DNA of 64,000 nucleotides from Pelagimonas sp. (GCA_025210345.1 JAOARX010000025.1:62001-126000); one strand, 5' to 3'; positions 41,819 to 51,782 are shown, numbered from the stretch's first letter. Made by a program: numbers and translations. Notes: generated from the sequence alone by a model not told the origin.

Positions 41819-42258
41819 TCCAGCACCCCTTGCGAACATGTCTCGATCAGCTCCAATACACCATTGAAATCACGGGTGTAATATGGATCGGGCACATGGT
41901 CCGCGTCGGTGTGCGGGGCGTAATCCGTGAACAACCGCAGCTCGGCACGGCAGGGTCCGGGCTGCAACGCACGTAGATTGGCCAGATTGTCGGCGTCCAT
42001 CGCCAGCATCAGGTCAAATCTGTCAAAATCCGCCTGCGTGACTTGACGGGCCCGCAGGTCGCTCAGGTCATAGCCGCGCGCCCTGGCCGCCTGTTGCATC
42101 GGGCCATAGGGCGCTTCGCCCACGTGCCACGCGCCCGTTCCGCAACTGTCAATCTCCACATCCAAACCCCGCGCCCGCGCCATTTGGCGCAGCACCCCTT
42201 CGGCAGTCGGCGATCGACAGATATTGCCCAGGCAGACGAATAAGATACGCTGTGTCAT
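41806..42258 (-). CDS. Low-molecular-weight protein-tyrosine phosphatase
   Basis: 150 aa. The CX5R P-loop is at the N-terminus (VCLGNICRSPTAEG), with the general-acid aspartate in HVPDPYY near 125. Dephosphorylates tyrosine on bacterial kinases or small substrates. Divergent from the sirtuin gene. Confidence 0.93.
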   Translation of the reverse strand: MTQRILFVCLGNICRSPTAEGVLRQMARARGLDVEIDSCGTGAWHVGEAPYGPMQQAARARGYDLSDLRARQVTQADFDRFDLMLAMDADNLANLRALQPGPCRAELRLFTDYAPHTDADHVPDPYYTRDFNGVLELIETCSQGVLDQLA

Positions 42259-42303
42259 ATGATGGGCCTAACCGGCCTTGGGCGACAGAACAAGGGGCAG
42301 CCT

Positions 42304-42990
42304 ATGAACAAGATCGTAATCCTGACCGGCGCAGGCCTGTCCGCAGAAAGCGGGCTTGGCACGTTCCGCGACGAAGGTGGCCTTTGGGCGCAACACCGCA
42401 TCGAAGACGTCGCGACCCCCGAAGGGTTTGCCCGCGACCCGGAACTGGTGGTCAATTTCTACAATGCCCGCCGGTCTCAGGCCCATGAGGCCACGCCAAA
42501 TGCCGCCCATCACGCGCTTGCACGCCTGCAAAAAGACTATGACGGCGAGGTCATTCTCGTGACTCAGAACGTCGATGGGCTGCACGAAAAAGCAGGTGGT
42601 TCTGCGATCCACATGCACGGCGAACTGGCCAGCGCCCTCTGCGGGGCCTGTGATCACCGCTGGCCCGCGCCGCTGGAAATGGCCCCCGGCGACCCCTGCC
42701 CGTCGTGCGGCGCCCCTGCCGCACGTCCAGACATTGTTTGGTTTGGCGAAGTTCCCTACCACATGGAGGACATCGCCGCGCATCTGTTCGATTGCACGAT
42801 CTTTGCCGCCATCGGCACCTCGGGCCAGGTCTATCCCGCTGCGGGTTTTGTCCAAGAGGCCCTGATGAACGGTGCGGAAACGGTTGAATTAAACCTCAAA
42901 TCCACCGACATCTCGGGCGCCTTTGCCCAACACCACATCGGCCCTGCCAGCGAAATCGTCCCTGCCTGGGTCGAAAGCCTGCTCACATAG
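42304..42990 (+). CDS. cobB: NAD-dependent protein deacylase (sirtuin, CobB type)
   Basis: 228 aa from ATG 42304. Class III sirtuin: NAD motif TGAGLSAESGLGTFRDEGGL, VTQNVDGLHEKAG, catalytic His in MHGELASALC and a zinc ribbon CGAC...CPSCG, then PDIVWFGEVPY. The Tyr/Arg pair of class III desuccinylases appears as YNARRSQ. Unrelated in role to the SIR2-like NADase at 11.2 kb. Confidence 0.93.
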   Translation: MNKIVILTGAGLSAESGLGTFRDEGGLWAQHRIEDVATPEGFARDPELVVNFYNARRSQAHEATPNAAHHALARLQKDYDGEVILVTQNVDGLHEKAGGSAIHMHGELASALCGACDHRWPAPLEMAPGDPCPSCGAPAARPDIVWFGEVPYHMEDIAAHLFDCTIFAAIGTSGQVYPAAGFVQEALMNGAETVELNLKSTDISGAFAQHHIGPASEIVPAWVESLLT

Positions 42991-43089
42991 GAACCGTTTT
43001 CCACATGCTCTGAGGGCCGCGTGTCGGAAACAAACCCGCTTGGGGCTGCATGATGCCGTAAACAATCGACACAAGACAAAGGAAGACCC

Positions 43090-43869
43090 ATGCAACTTGC
43101 CGACATTGTTGATCTCGCCACCTATCCCATTTCCGATCCCAAGTTCCGGGCAAAGTGCAAAGCTGAATTCGATGCGACCGGCGTTCTGGCCCTGCCGGAT
43201 TTTGTCCAATCCGGCGCGATCAAGGCCATCCGCGACGAAGGGTTTGCCAACGAAGACAAGGTGTTCGCCAAGACCGAGCAGCACACTGTTTACCTGTCAG
43301 CCCCCGATCCCGATCTACCCGCCGATCACCCGCGCAACCGCCTGGTTACCTCGTCCAAGGGCTGTATCACCGATGATCTCATGCCCGCTGATTCTGCGCT
43401 GCGCACGCTGTATAACGACACCACCTTTCGTGCGTTCCTATGTGACGTGCTTGGCGAAAACGCCCTGTATGAATATGCTGACCCTCTGTCGTCAATCAAT
43501 CTGCACTTTGCCAAGACGGGACAGGAACTTGGCTGGCATTTCGACAATTCATCCTTTGCCATCACTTTGATGGTGCAACCGCCCGAGCAGGGCGGGCAGT
43601 TGGAATATGTCAGCAACGTCCGGGACGCCGACGCGGGCGAGATGGGCTTTGACGCGGTGGGGGATATCCTTGATGGCAAAACCCCCGTGCAAGAGATCAA
43701 AGCAAAGGCCGGCGAGTTGGTGTTTTTCCGCGGCCGCAATTCAATCCACCGCGTCGCCCCCAACCAAGGCGCCCGCACCCGGATTTTGGCGGTTCTGGCC
43801 TATAACACCGAGCCGGGGATTTCCCTGTCTGAACAGGCGCGCATGACGTTTTACGGGCGCACGGGATAA
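43090..43869 (+). CDS. 2-oxoglutarate/Fe(II)-dependent oxygenase-like protein
   Basis: 259 aa. Double-stranded beta-helix fold with the iron site HFD in LGWHFDNSSFA and a second histidine in RNSIHRVAPNQGARTR, whose Arg would bind 2-oxoglutarate. Phytanoyl-CoA/HalD-like family; substrate unknown. Preceded by AAAGGAAG and followed by a bidirectional terminator. Confidence 0.82.
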   Translation: MQLADIVDLATYPISDPKFRAKCKAEFDATGVLALPDFVQSGAIKAIRDEGFANEDKVFAKTEQHTVYLSAPDPDLPADHPRNRLVTSSKGCITDDLMPADSALRTLYNDTTFRAFLCDVLGENALYEYADPLSSINLHFAKTGQELGWHFDNSSFAITLMVQPPEQGGQLEYVSNVRDADAGEMGFDAVGDILDGKTPVQEIKAKAGELVFFRGRNSIHRVAPNQGARTRILAVLAYNTEPGISLSEQARMTFYGRTG

Positions 43870-43894
43870 ACAGGCCCTGACATGCGGACACAAA

Positions 43895-43918
43895 AAAGGC
43901 GGGGAATTCCCCGCCTTT
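43895..43918. terminator. Bidirectional rho-independent terminator
   Basis: A 24-bp perfect palindrome AAAGGCGGGGAATTCCCCGCCTTT between convergent genes, with A-runs to the left and TTT to the right. Confidence 0.88.
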
Positions 43919-43934
43919 GCGTTTCGAACCTGGC

Positions 43935-44435
43935 TTAGTTGCCGTGATTCATGTTGCCATGATTTCCATGACCCCCATGCTTCATGCCACCATGGGCATC
44001 CTGGCGTTCCAGATCCACGGGGATCTCAACCACCATGTCACCGGCCTTTTCAAAGGTCAGCGTGACCGACACCGTGTCGCCATGCTCCATCGGGCCATTC
44101 AGCCCCATGAACATCACGTGATCGCCGCCGCGCTTTAGCATGTGCTTGCCCCCCGCCGGAATGGCAAAGCCCTCTTCCACGTGGACCATTTTCATCACGC
44201 CGTCGCTGACTTCCTTGTGGGTGTGCAGCTCGACCTTCTTGGAAACATCCGAGGTGGCATTGATCAGGCGGTCATCCTCAGCCCCCATGTTTTCAATCAC
44301 CATAAAGGCAGCACCGGCCTTGGCCATCTTGCCTGCGCTGCGCGCATAGGGGTCTTTGATCATGATGTCACCCGCAAAGGCAGGCATCGCCAACATGAGC
44401 GCCGCAGCGCCCACAAGAACAGAAATCCGTTTCAT
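43935..44435 (-). CDS. PCu(A)C-type periplasmic copper chaperone
   Basis: 166 aa. Signal peptide (1-21, ends AFA), then the copper-binding pattern Met/His: ENMGAEDDRL, VELHTHKEV, HVEEGFAIPAGGKHMLKRGG and HVMFMGL, the H(M)X10MX21HXM-like set, and a His/Gly/Met-rich tail (HGGMKHGGHGNHGNMNHGN). Delivers Cu(I) to cytochrome oxidase CuA in related bacteria. Next to a small exported protein in the same direction. Confidence 0.92.
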   Translation of the reverse strand: MKRISVLVGAAALMLAMPAFAGDIMIKDPYARSAGKMAKAGAAFMVIENMGAEDDRLINATSDVSKKVELHTHKEVSDGVMKMVHVEEGFAIPAGGKHMLKRGGDHVMFMGLNGPMEHGDTVSVTLTFEKAGDMVVEIPVDLERQDAHGGMKHGGHGNHGNMNHGN

Positions 44436-44471
44436 AAGTCTTTTCCTTGTCGTTTGATTTTCAGGTGAGAA

Positions 44472-44822
44472 TCAAACGACCAAGGGCGGCCCCCGCGCCT
44501 GCGCCTGCGGCATATCCCGCCCGGCGCTGCGTTCGTGGGCCTGATCCAGATAGGCGGTCGTCCAAACCGATACAGGCGCGCCAGGGACAAAAGCGCCACC
44601 CGCATCGACAAAGAATGTCATCGCGAAATCGGAACAGATATGGGTGTATTCGACCGGATTGCCGTCGGCGTCCACGGTGACCGTCACCGCATGACCACCA
44701 AGGCACAAGACCATTTCCCCCGCCGGGGTGGTCTGGCCACGGGCGGCGGCAACCGTGAGGCTGGTCAGCAACAAGACCAGCGCCAGCGTTGCGCCGGCCA
44801 GAGGGCGGAGTGATCCGATCAT
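44472..44822 (-). CDS. Small exported protein beside copper chaperone
   Basis: 116 aa from ATG 44822. Hydrophobic signal segment at about 8-26, two cysteines (VLCLGGH and HICSD) and a proline-rich end. DUF2946-like in size and context, but not certain. Cotranscription with the PCu(A)C gene, 36 nt apart, suggests a copper-related role. Confidence 0.65.
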   Translation of the reverse strand: MIGSLRPLAGATLALVLLLTSLTVAAARGQTTPAGEMVLCLGGHAVTVTVDADGNPVEYTHICSDFAMTFFVDAGGAFVPGAPVSVWTTAYLDQAHERSAGRDMPQAQARGPPLVV

Positions 44823-44946
44823 GCGCCCTCTATACGCCTTTGATTGCGCAGCCACCAGAGCAAGAAATGCCACATGAGCACGACAACGAAAAACCCCCAG
44901 AGCACAGGGCCTTGGGGGCGAATTCTTGCCGCTATGGCAGAAGAGA

Positions 44947-45237
44947 TTAAGCTTCAGCAGCCTGTGCTTTGGCGATCTCTTTCTTGACCTTCAGCGCGCG
45001 GGCCGACAGCTCAACGTCTTTGGCTTTGGCCAGGAACTTGTCCAGACCGCCACGGTGGTCAACCGAACGCAGCGCGTGCGCCGAGATGCGCAGCTTGATC
45101 GCACGGCCCAGAACTTCGGACTGTAGTGTCACATCGTTCAGGTTGGGCAGATAGCGACGCTTGGTTTTGTTGTTGGCGTGGCTGACATTGTTGCCCACCA
45201 TCGGGCCTTTGCCGGTCAATTCGCAAACTCGCGACAT
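44947..45237 (-). CDS. rpmB: 50S ribosomal protein L28
   Basis: 96 aa, the normal alphaproteobacterial length. [20 protein letters not shown] and [14 protein letters not shown] are L28 hallmarks. A longer frame to 45369 is leader, not protein. A strong promoter lies about 130 bp upstream, leaving a long 5' leader. Confidence 0.97.
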   Translation of the reverse strand: MSRVCELTGKGPMVGNNVSHANNKTKRRYLPNLNDVTLQSEVLGRAIKLRISAHALRSVDHRGGLDKFLAKAKDVELSARALKVKKEIAKAQAAEA

Positions 45238-45365
45238 GGGTTCATCCTCATCATTCAGGGCAAGGATGGAATGGACCCGCAGTTCCCCAGTATGGTTCCC
45301 CACAAACGACCCGGCCTTGCCAATATCAAAAGGCGCCGCTGCGGCGCCCGGAATCTCGTCGGGCT

Positions 45366-45394
45366 GCAATAGCTCCCCTATAGGGGCGCGTCAA
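45366..45394 (-). promoter_or_regulatory. Promoter of rpmB
   Basis: Minus strand TTGACG (45394-45389), 17 bp spacer, TATTGC (45371-45366). The spacer is a CCCCTATAGGGG palindrome. The 5' leader would be about 120 nt. Confidence 0.6.
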
Positions 45395-45415
45395 GCCTTC
45401 CCCACAGATTCCCAC

Positions 45416-46384
45416 CTATATATCCCGCAAAAGCGCCTCAGCCGCGACCGAAGGGGACAAATCACCGCTTTCGACCCGCTGCGCCAGCGCGTTGAGCGTG
45501 GATTTCACCGGGTCCCGTGCCAGTTTTGCCAGCAAACGATCCCGAACTTCGGCCTCGAACCAGAATCGGGCCTGTTCCGCGCGACGACCGGAGAAATGCC
45601 CGTGCTCTCGTCGCCAATTGGTCAGCGTGGTCATCTCTTCCCAGGCCTGATCCAGCCCGTTCTCTTCGACCGCTGACACCGTCAGGGCCTTGGGGAATTC
45701 GGACGGATCCTGGGGCCGCTTGCGCAACAGCCGCAGCGCCCCGGCATAATCGGCACAGGTGCGAATCGCCGTGGGTTTCAGATCGCCATCCGCCTTGTTG
45801 ATCAACAAGATGTCCGCCATTTCCATGATCCCGCGCTTGACACCTTGCAGCTCATCCCCCCCTGCGGGCGCGAGCAAGAGCAAGAACAGATCGGCCATCT
45901 CAGCCACCATGGTTTCTGATTGGCCAACCCCCACGGTCTCGATCAAGATCACGTCGAAACCGGCGGCTTCGCACAGTTCGATCGCCTCTCGTGTCCGGCG
46001 GGCCACGCCCCCCAGCTGACTTTGGCTGGGCGAAGGCCGGATGAATGCATTGCGGTCCCGTGACAGGCGCTCCATCCGTGTTTTATCCCCCAAGATCGAC
46101 CCGCCTGAACGCGCTGAACTGGGGTCCACTGCCAGCACCGCCACCTTTAGGTCCCGGGCGGTCAGCATACAGCCAAAGGCCTCGATAAAGGTCGATTTCC
46201 CGACGCCCGGCGTGCCTGACAGGCCGATGCGCAAGGCCTCTCGCCCATGGCCCTTCAACCCATCCAACAACTCCAGCGCCTGTGCCCTGTGGTCGTCGCG
46301 TCCGCTTTCTACCAGCGTGATCGCCCGCGCCAACGCGCGCCGCTCTCCCGCCAAAATCCGCTTGGTAAGATCCTGCATATCCAT
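45416..46384 (-). CDS. meaB: Methylmalonyl-CoA mutase-associated GTPase MeaB
   Basis: 322 aa from ATG 46384. G3E P-loop GTPase that gates cobalamin delivery and protects methylmalonyl-CoA mutase or ethylmalonyl-CoA mutase. Walker A GLSGTPGVGKSTFIEAFG, VLAVDPSS, ETVGVGQSE and NKAD. The mutase gene is not in the window. Divergent from hrpB. Confidence 0.94.
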   Translation of the reverse strand: MDMQDLTKRILAGERRALARAITLVESGRDDHRAQALELLDGLKGHGREALRIGLSGTPGVGKSTFIEAFGCMLTARDLKVAVLAVDPSSARSGGSILGDKTRMERLSRDRNAFIRPSPSQSQLGGVARRTREAIELCEAAGFDVILIETVGVGQSETMVAEMADLFLLLLAPAGGDELQGVKRGIMEMADILLINKADGDLKPTAIRTCADYAGALRLLRKRPQDPSEFPKALTVSAVEENGLDQAWEEMTTLTNWRREHGHFSGRRAEQARFWFEAEVRDRLLAKLARDPVKSTLNALAQRVESGDLSPSVAAEALLRDI

Positions 46385-46430
46385 GCCCAAGACATTCCCG
46401 GCCTTGGCCAAAAAGTCCAGCCTTGTGTGA

Positions 46431-46457
46431 GTTTCTTGTGGCCAAAAATATCCACGG
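46431..46457 (-). repeat. GGATATTT intergenic repeat, copy 1
   Basis: Minus strand CCGTGGATATTTTTGGCCAC then AAGAAAC. A GGGGGCGTGCGCCCCC hairpin lies 25-40 nt before it. Sits upstream of meaB in the meaB/hrpB divergent gap. Confidence 0.5.
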
Positions 46458-46546
46458 GCGTGAATTGGCCGCAGGCCATCAGGGGGCGCACGCCCCCCGC
46501 CTCCCCCCCCCTTTTCAAAAACATCCACCTTCGACATAACCCTTTC

Positions 46547-48991
46547 ATGAACCAATCCCGCCTTCCCATCGAAGACGCCCTACCGGACCTGGTTGCGGCC
46601 CTGAAAACCCACCGGCGCGCGGTGCTGCAGGCCCCGCCGGGTGCAGGCAAGACGACCCGCGTTCCGCTGGCCCTGCTAGACGCGGGGCTTACGACAGGCC
46701 GTATTCTCATGCTGGAACCCCGCCGCCTTGCCGCGCGGTCCGCCGCCGCGCGCCTGGCTGAAATGCTGGGGGACCCTCTGGGGCAAACCGTGGGCTACCG
46801 CATGCGCGGCGACAGCAAAACGTCGAAAAATACACGAATCGAAGTGGTCACCGAGGGCATTCTGACCCGCATGATCCAATCCGACCCCGAACTGACCGGC
46901 ATTGGCGCGGTGCTGTTCGACGAATTCCATGAACGATCCCTGAATGGTGATTTCGGCCTTGCCCTGTGCCTTGAGATCGCGGGCGCGCTGCGCGAAGATC
47001 TGTATCTGCTGGCCATGTCTGCCACGCTGGATGCGCAGCCCGTCGCCGACCTGATGGATGCGCCGATCGTGACCTCTCAGGGCCGTTCGTATCCCGTTGA
47101 CACCGTATGGCTTGATCGCCCGGTTGCGAAAACCCGGCGGTTCGAAGAGGCCATGGCCGATCTGATCCTGAAGGCCTGCGGGGAAACAGAAGGCGGCATT
47201 CTGGCCTTCCTGCCGGGCGAAGGCGAAATACGTCGGGTTGAAACGGCTTTGAAAAGCCGTTTGCCGCCCGGCATCAACCTGCGCCCGCTCTTTGGCGCGA
47301 TGGAGCTTGGCGCGCAGCGCGCTGCCATTCGCCCGGAAACCGAGGGGCGCAAACTGGTGCTTGCGACCTCGATCGCCGAGACATCCCTGACCATCGAAGA
47401 CATTCGCGTCGTGGTCGATGGGGGCAAGTCCCGCCGCAGCCGGTTCGATCCCGGATCGGGCATGTCCCGTCTGGTGACCGAACGCGTGACCAAGGCCGAG
47501 GCCACCCAACGTGCGGGTCGTGCCGGCCGTGTCGCCCCGGGGGTGGCCTATCGGTTGTGGACAAAGGGAGAAGAGGGCGCCCTGCCCCCCTTCCCCCCAG
47601 CAGAGATCGAGGCGGCGGATTTGTCCTCTCTTGCGCTGGAACTGGCGCTTTGGGGCGCGCCACCGCAGGACCTTCCCTTTCTCACGCCACCACCACAGGG
47701 CACCTTTGGGGAGGCGAACGCCCTGCTGACCATGCTGGGCGCGCTTGATGATCAGGGCCGGATCACCCGGCACGGACGCCAGATCGCCGCCCTGCCCCTG
47801 CATCCGCGCCTGGCGCATATGCTGTCGATCGCGGGCAAACCCGGCGCCCCCTTGGCCGCGCTTTTGTCGGATCGAGATCCGATTATACCGCGTAACAGCG
47901 ACCTCTCGCTGCGCCTTGAGGCGCTGCGTGATCTGCGCAAATTCCAAGACGAACGCGCCCTGCCCGTGAACCGCCCCGCGCTGGAGCGTATCCGCGCCGA
48001 GGCCAAGCGCCTGACCCAATCCATCAAACCCAAACCCGATACGCTGAGTGCCGCGGAAATGGCGGCGCTGGCCTATCCCGACCGGATCGGGTTGCGCCGA
48101 AAAGGCGACGCCCCGCGCTATCAGCTTTCGGGTGGCAAGGGGGCCGTGATGGATGAAACCGATGCGCTGGCCAACACCCGTTTTCTTGTTGTCACGGACA
48201 CCGATGGCAACCCGCGCGAAGCCCGCATCCGTCAGGCCATTGCGATCACCCCTGCTGAGATACGCAATCTTTTTGCGGACCAGATCCACTGGGTCGAATC
48301 CTGTGTCTGGTCAAAGCGCGAACGCCGCGTGATTGCCCGTCGTCAAGAAAGCTTTGGCACGATCGCGCTCGAAGACCGGATCTGGAAAGACGCGCCGGAT
48401 CAGGAATTGGCGCGCGCCATGCTGGATGGCGTTCGGGATCTTGGTCTGACCTACAGCCCGGCTGCGCTGCGATTTCTGGCCCGGGTCAAACTGGCCAGGG
48501 ATGCGGGGCAAGACCTGCCCGATATGTCACCCGAGGCCCTGCTTGCAAGCATCGAGGATTGGTTGCTGCCCTATCTGACGGGGGTCAAAACAGCGGATGG
48601 ATTGAAAAAACTCGACCTGCTGCCCGCGCTCAGAGCGCGCCTGGACTGGAACCAGATGCAGGCTCTTGATCAGGCGATTCCCGCACAGTTCACCACCCCG
48701 CTTGGCCGCCAGATCCCGATCGATTACTCGGGGGAACACCCGGAAATTTCCCTGCGCCTACAAGAGCTTTTCGGGCAGGAAACCCATCCTACGGTCGGAA
48801 AGACCCCGCTGCGTGTAACCCTGTTGTCACCCGCACAACGGCCCGTGCAAACCACCATGGATCTTCCGGGTTTCTGGACTGGTTCATATGCGGATGTGCG
48901 CAAGGACATGCGCGCCAAATACCCCAAGCACCCCTGGCCCGAAGATCCCACCCAAGCGGACCCGACGCTTCGCGCAAAGCCCCGAAAATAA
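46547..48991 (+). CDS. hrpB: ATP-dependent helicase HrpB
   Basis: 814 aa from ATG 46547. DEAH-type helicase: Walker A QAPPGAGKTTRVPLALL, the DEFHER variant of DEAH, SATLDAQP, and motif VI TQRAGRAGRVAPGVAYRLW. C-terminal HrpB domain ends WPEDPTQADPTLRAKPRK. Cellular role in bacteria unclear, probably RNA metabolism. Confidence 0.95.
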   Translation: MNQSRLPIEDALPDLVAALKTHRRAVLQAPPGAGKTTRVPLALLDAGLTTGRILMLEPRRLAARSAAARLAEMLGDPLGQTVGYRMRGDSKTSKNTRIEVVTEGILTRMIQSDPELTGIGAVLFDEFHERSLNGDFGLALCLEIAGALREDLYLLAMSATLDAQPVADLMDAPIVTSQGRSYPVDTVWLDRPVAKTRRFEEAMADLILKACGETEGGILAFLPGEGEIRRVETALKSRLPPGINLRPLFGAMELGAQRAAIRPETEGRKLVLATSIAETSLTIEDIRVVVDGGKSRRSRFDPGSGMSRLVTERVTKAEATQRAGRAGRVAPGVAYRLWTKGEEGALPPFPPAEIEAADLSSLALELALWGAPPQDLPFLTPPPQGTFGEANALLTMLGALDDQGRITRHGRQIAALPLHPRLAHMLSIAGKPGAPLAALLSDRDPIIPRNSDLSLRLEALRDLRKFQDERALPVNRPALERIRAEAKRLTQSIKPKPDTLSAAEMAALAYPDRIGLRRKGDAPRYQLSGGKGAVMDETDALANTRFLVVTDTDGNPREARIRQAIAITPAEIRNLFADQIHWVESCVWSKRERRVIARRQESFGTIALEDRIWKDAPDQELARAMLDGVRDLGLTYSPAALRFLARVKLARDAGQDLPDMSPEALLASIEDWLLPYLTGVKTADGLKKLDLLPALRARLDWNQMQALDQAIPAQFTTPLGRQIPIDYSGEHPEISLRLQELFGQETHPTVGKTPLRVTLLSPAQRPVQTTMDLPGFWTGSYADVRKDMRAKYPKHPWPEDPTQADPTLRAKPRK

Positions 48992-49188
48992 GAGAATAGT
49001 TGGATATTGGGATCGGAGTTTCAGCCAAACTTGTACGTCGCCATCCCCCCGGATCGCGCGCGTATCTCAGGGGGGATCTGAAAACACTGTGCGGTTTTGG
49101 TAGGAACTTGTTAACCGCGCGTTCCTAGGATTTTGGCTCTGCTTCTGCTCGCCAACTGATTCTGGCCACCTGTTTCTGGAATACGCCC

Positions 49189-49392
49189 ATGACCCATGTC
49201 TATTCGGACTTTCGCGGTGCCGAACCGCGCCAAGATCACACCCCCTATGCGGCCGCGCCCTATCGGCCTTCGGTGCTGTATCGCGCCAAACGCGATAACG
49301 CGATAACGCCGTTGATCTGGGGATGTCTTCTGGTTTTTGTCCCGCTCTATTGGGCTGTCATTTTGGCCTATTTCGTACAAATCGTCTTTTAA
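49189..49392 (+). CDS. Small single-helix membrane protein
   Basis: 67 aa. Polar N-terminal half with several Tyr/Pro (SDFRGAEPRQDHTPYAAAPY) and one C-terminal helix (PLIWGCLLVFVPLYWAVILA). Unknown function. Followed after 11 nt by another tiny gene with a strong ribosome site. Confidence 0.6.
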   Translation: MTHVYSDFRGAEPRQDHTPYAAAPYRPSVLYRAKRDNAITPLIWGCLLVFVPLYWAVILAYFVQIVF

Positions 49393-49403
49393 CGGAGGAC
49401 AGT

Positions 49404-49565
49404 ATGATCCGATCCCAAAACGGAGCCTGCGTTCCGCGCATCCGCCACACTACAGGCGCGAAAGCGACCCAGCCAAGCAAGACCGACGCCAGCGCCGCGC
49501 GGCCACCCGCTTCTGCCCCGGTGCGGGAACGGGCGGCCAAAGCCACCCGATTGAAGGCCAGCTAG
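49404..49565 (+). CDS. Small basic protein
   Basis: 53 aa, preceded by a strong ACGGAGGAC ribosome site 4 nt before the ATG and 11 nt after the upstream stop. Ser/Ala/Arg-rich (AKATQPSKTDASAARPPASA), no domain. The Shine-Dalgarno is the main support. Confidence 0.5.
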   Translation: MIRSQNGACVPRIRHTTGAKATQPSKTDASAARPPASAPVRERAAKATRLKAS

Positions 49566-49588
49566 GACCAGGGATCAAGCGCCGTGAA

Positions 49589-50518
49589 TCACGCGCCGTG
49601 CAGACACCATTTCATGATGGATTTCTGTGCGTGCAGACGGTTTTCCGCCTCGTCCCAGATGACGGAATTCGGGCCATCCATCACCTCTGAGGTCACCTCC
49701 TCTTCGCGGTGGGCCGGCAGGCAGTGCATGAACAATGCGTCCGGCTTGGCTGCATCCATGAGCTTTTGGTTCACCTGATAGGGCCGAAGCATATTGTGCC
49801 GCCGTTCTTTGGCGGACTGCGCATCATGCATGCTGACCCAGGTATCCGCGACCACCAGATCCGCGCCGTCAACCGCCTTAAAGGGATCGCGCTCGACGGT
49901 GATGTTCACCCCCTCTTTGCGGGCCAGCCCGACGAACTCCATTTCCGGGTCCAACTGCACCGGTCCGGTGAACGTCAGGTCAAACCCAAACTGGCCCGCC
50001 GCATGCAGGAATGAGGCACAGACATTGTTGCCGTCCCCGGCCCAGACCACTTTCTTGCCCGCGATCGGGCCGCGGTGCTCTTCGTAGGTCAACACATCCG
50101 CCATGATCTGGCAGGGGTGCGTGCGGTCCGTCAGGCCATTGATCACCGGCACGCTGGCATATTCCGCCATCTCTTCCAGAACGGTTTCGTCGAAGGTGCG
50201 GATCATGATCATGTCCACATACCGCGACAGCACACGCGCCGTATCCGCAATGGTTTCCCCGTGGCCCAGCTGCATGTCGCTGCCTGAGAGCACCATCGTC
50301 TGCCCGCCCATCTGCCGGACACCGACGTCAAAGGACACGCGGGTCCGCGTTGATGGCTTTTCAAAGATCAGCGCAACCATGCGATCCTTGAGCGGCTGAT
50401 GCTCATCCAGCGCCGCCTTGGGGCGACCATTGCGGGCGGTTTTGATCGCTTTGGCATCGTCAATGATGGCCCGAAGATCTGATTTGGGTGTTTTGTGAAT
50501 ATCGAGAAAGTGGTTCAT
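49589..50518 (-). CDS. argF: Ornithine carbamoyltransferase
   Basis: 309 aa. Carbamoyl-phosphate loop [30 protein letters not shown], ornithine site [11 protein letters not shown] and [12 protein letters not shown]. Makes citrulline in arginine synthesis. Downstream of argD in the same direction with a 76-bp gap holding a hairpin repeat. Confidence 0.97.
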   Translation of the reverse strand: MNHFLDIHKTPKSDLRAIIDDAKAIKTARNGRPKAALDEHQPLKDRMVALIFEKPSTRTRVSFDVGVRQMGGQTMVLSGSDMQLGHGETIADTARVLSRYVDMIMIRTFDETVLEEMAEYASVPVINGLTDRTHPCQIMADVLTYEEHRGPIAGKKVVWAGDGNNVCASFLHAAGQFGFDLTFTGPVQLDPEMEFVGLARKEGVNITVERDPFKAVDGADLVVADTWVSMHDAQSAKERRHNMLRPYQVNQKLMDAAKPDALFMHCLPAHREEEVTSEVMDGPNSVIWDEAENRLHAQKSIMKWCLHGA

Positions 50519-50546
50519 ATCAGGGTTCTTTTCATATGGCGGAGTG

Positions 50547-50592
50547 CCGGGGGCCAGCCCCCGGACCCCCGGGATATTTGCAAAGAGATGAA
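50547..50592 (+). repeat. Hairpin + GGATATTT intergenic repeat, copy 2
   Basis: A CCGGGGG/CCCCCGG stem (50547-50564) followed by CCCCGGGATATTTGCAAA (50567-50584) and GAGATGAAG. Lies between argD and argF on the strand opposite to them. Confidence 0.55.
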
Positions 50593-50594
50593 GT

Positions 50595-51782
50595 TCAGGC
50601 CGGTTGTTTTTCCATGGCCACTGCAGCCGCTTCGAGGCGGGTGATGGCCTCATTGATGTCCTCTTCGGTGACATTGAGCGCGGGCAGCAGGCGCACGACA
50701 TTGTCGGCGGCGGGCACGGTGATCACCTGCGCCTCATATCCTGCCTGCACCATCTGACCGCAGGGCAGCGCCTCTTTGCAGCGGATGCCCAGCATCAGGC
50801 CCGTTCCGCGCACATCTTCGAACAGATCGGGATGCGAGGCCACCAGCCCCTCAAGCTTTTGGCGCAAGAGGCCCGCGCGCGCATTCACACCCTCAAGAAA
50901 TTCGGGATCTGCAACCCGGTCCAGCACCGCTTTGCCCACCGCGCAGCCCAGGGGATTGCCCCCATAGGTCGACCCATGCGTGCCCGCGGTCATGCCGCTT
51001 GCCGCCTCTTGCGTGGCGAGAACCGCCCCCAAGGGGAAGCCCCCCCCGATGCCCTTGGCGACCATCATCACATCGGGCGAAACCCCCGACCATTCGTGGG
51101 CGAACAGGCGGCCCGTCCGGCCCACGCCGCATTGCACTTCATCGGCGATCATCAAAACGTTGTGGGTGTCACACAATGCCCGGATCGTCTTCATTTGCGA
51201 ATCCGGCAAGGGGCGAATGCCGCCTTCCCCCTGAACAGGTTCAATGATCACCGCGGCGGTGGTGTCGCTTAGCGCCGCTTCGAGCGCGTCCATGTCGCCC
51301 CAGGGCAACTGCGTGAATCCCGGCAAGAGCGGGCCAAAGCCCTTGACCATCTTTTCCGTTCCGGCGGCGGCGATGGCGGCCGACGAGCGCCCGTGGAAAC
51401 AGCCCTCAAAGGCAATGATCCCGGTCTTTTCGGGCTGGCCTTTGTCATGCCAGTACTTGCGCACCATCTTGACGGCCAGTTCGCAGGCCTCGGTGCCCGA
51501 ATTCGTGAAAAAGACCGTGTCGGCAAAGGTGGTGTCGACCAGTTTGTCGGCAAGCGCCTGTTGTTGAGGGATCTCATAGAGGTTCGACACATGCCAGAGC
51601 TGGCTGGCCTGCTGCGTCAGCGCCGCGACCAGATCCGGGTTCGCATGGCCTAGCGCGTTCACGGCAATGCCCGCGCCCAGATCCAGAAAACGTCGGCCAT
51701 CCGCCTCAATCAGCCAGCTGCCTTCGCCTTTGACGAAGTTCAGGGGCGCGCGGGAATAGGTTGGCAGAACGGTCGGGATCAT
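50595..51782 (-). CDS. argD: Acetylornithine aminotransferase
   Basis: 395 aa from ATG 51782. Class III aminotransferase with PLP-binding [40 protein letters not shown] and the Schiff-base lysine in [15 protein letters not shown]. Fourth step of arginine synthesis and possibly the diaminopimelate pathway. Forms argD-argF. Confidence 0.96.
   Translation of the reverse strand: MIPTVLPTYSRAPLNFVKGEGSWLIEADGRRFLDLGAGIAVNALGHANPDLVAALTQQASQLWHVSNLYEIPQQQALADKLVDTTFADTVFFTNSGTEACELAVKMVRKYWHDKGQPEKTGIIAFEGCFHGRSSAAIAAAGTEKMVKGFGPLLPGFTQLPWGDMDALEAALSDTTAAVIIEPVQGEGGIRPLPDSQMKTIRALCDTHNVLMIADEVQCGVGRTGRLFAHEWSGVSPDVMMVAKGIGGGFPLGAVLATQEAASGMTAGTHGSTYGGNPLGCAVGKAVLDRVADPEFLEGVNARAGLLRQKLEGLVASHPDLFEDVRGTGLMLGIRCKEALPCGQMVQAGYEAQVITVPAADNVVRLLPALNVTEEDINEAITRLEAAAVAMEKQPA

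Noticed and set aside
46676..48289. 537-codon minus-strand frame opposite hrpB
   Set aside because: Antisense of conserved helicase motifs; composition is that of a shadow frame.
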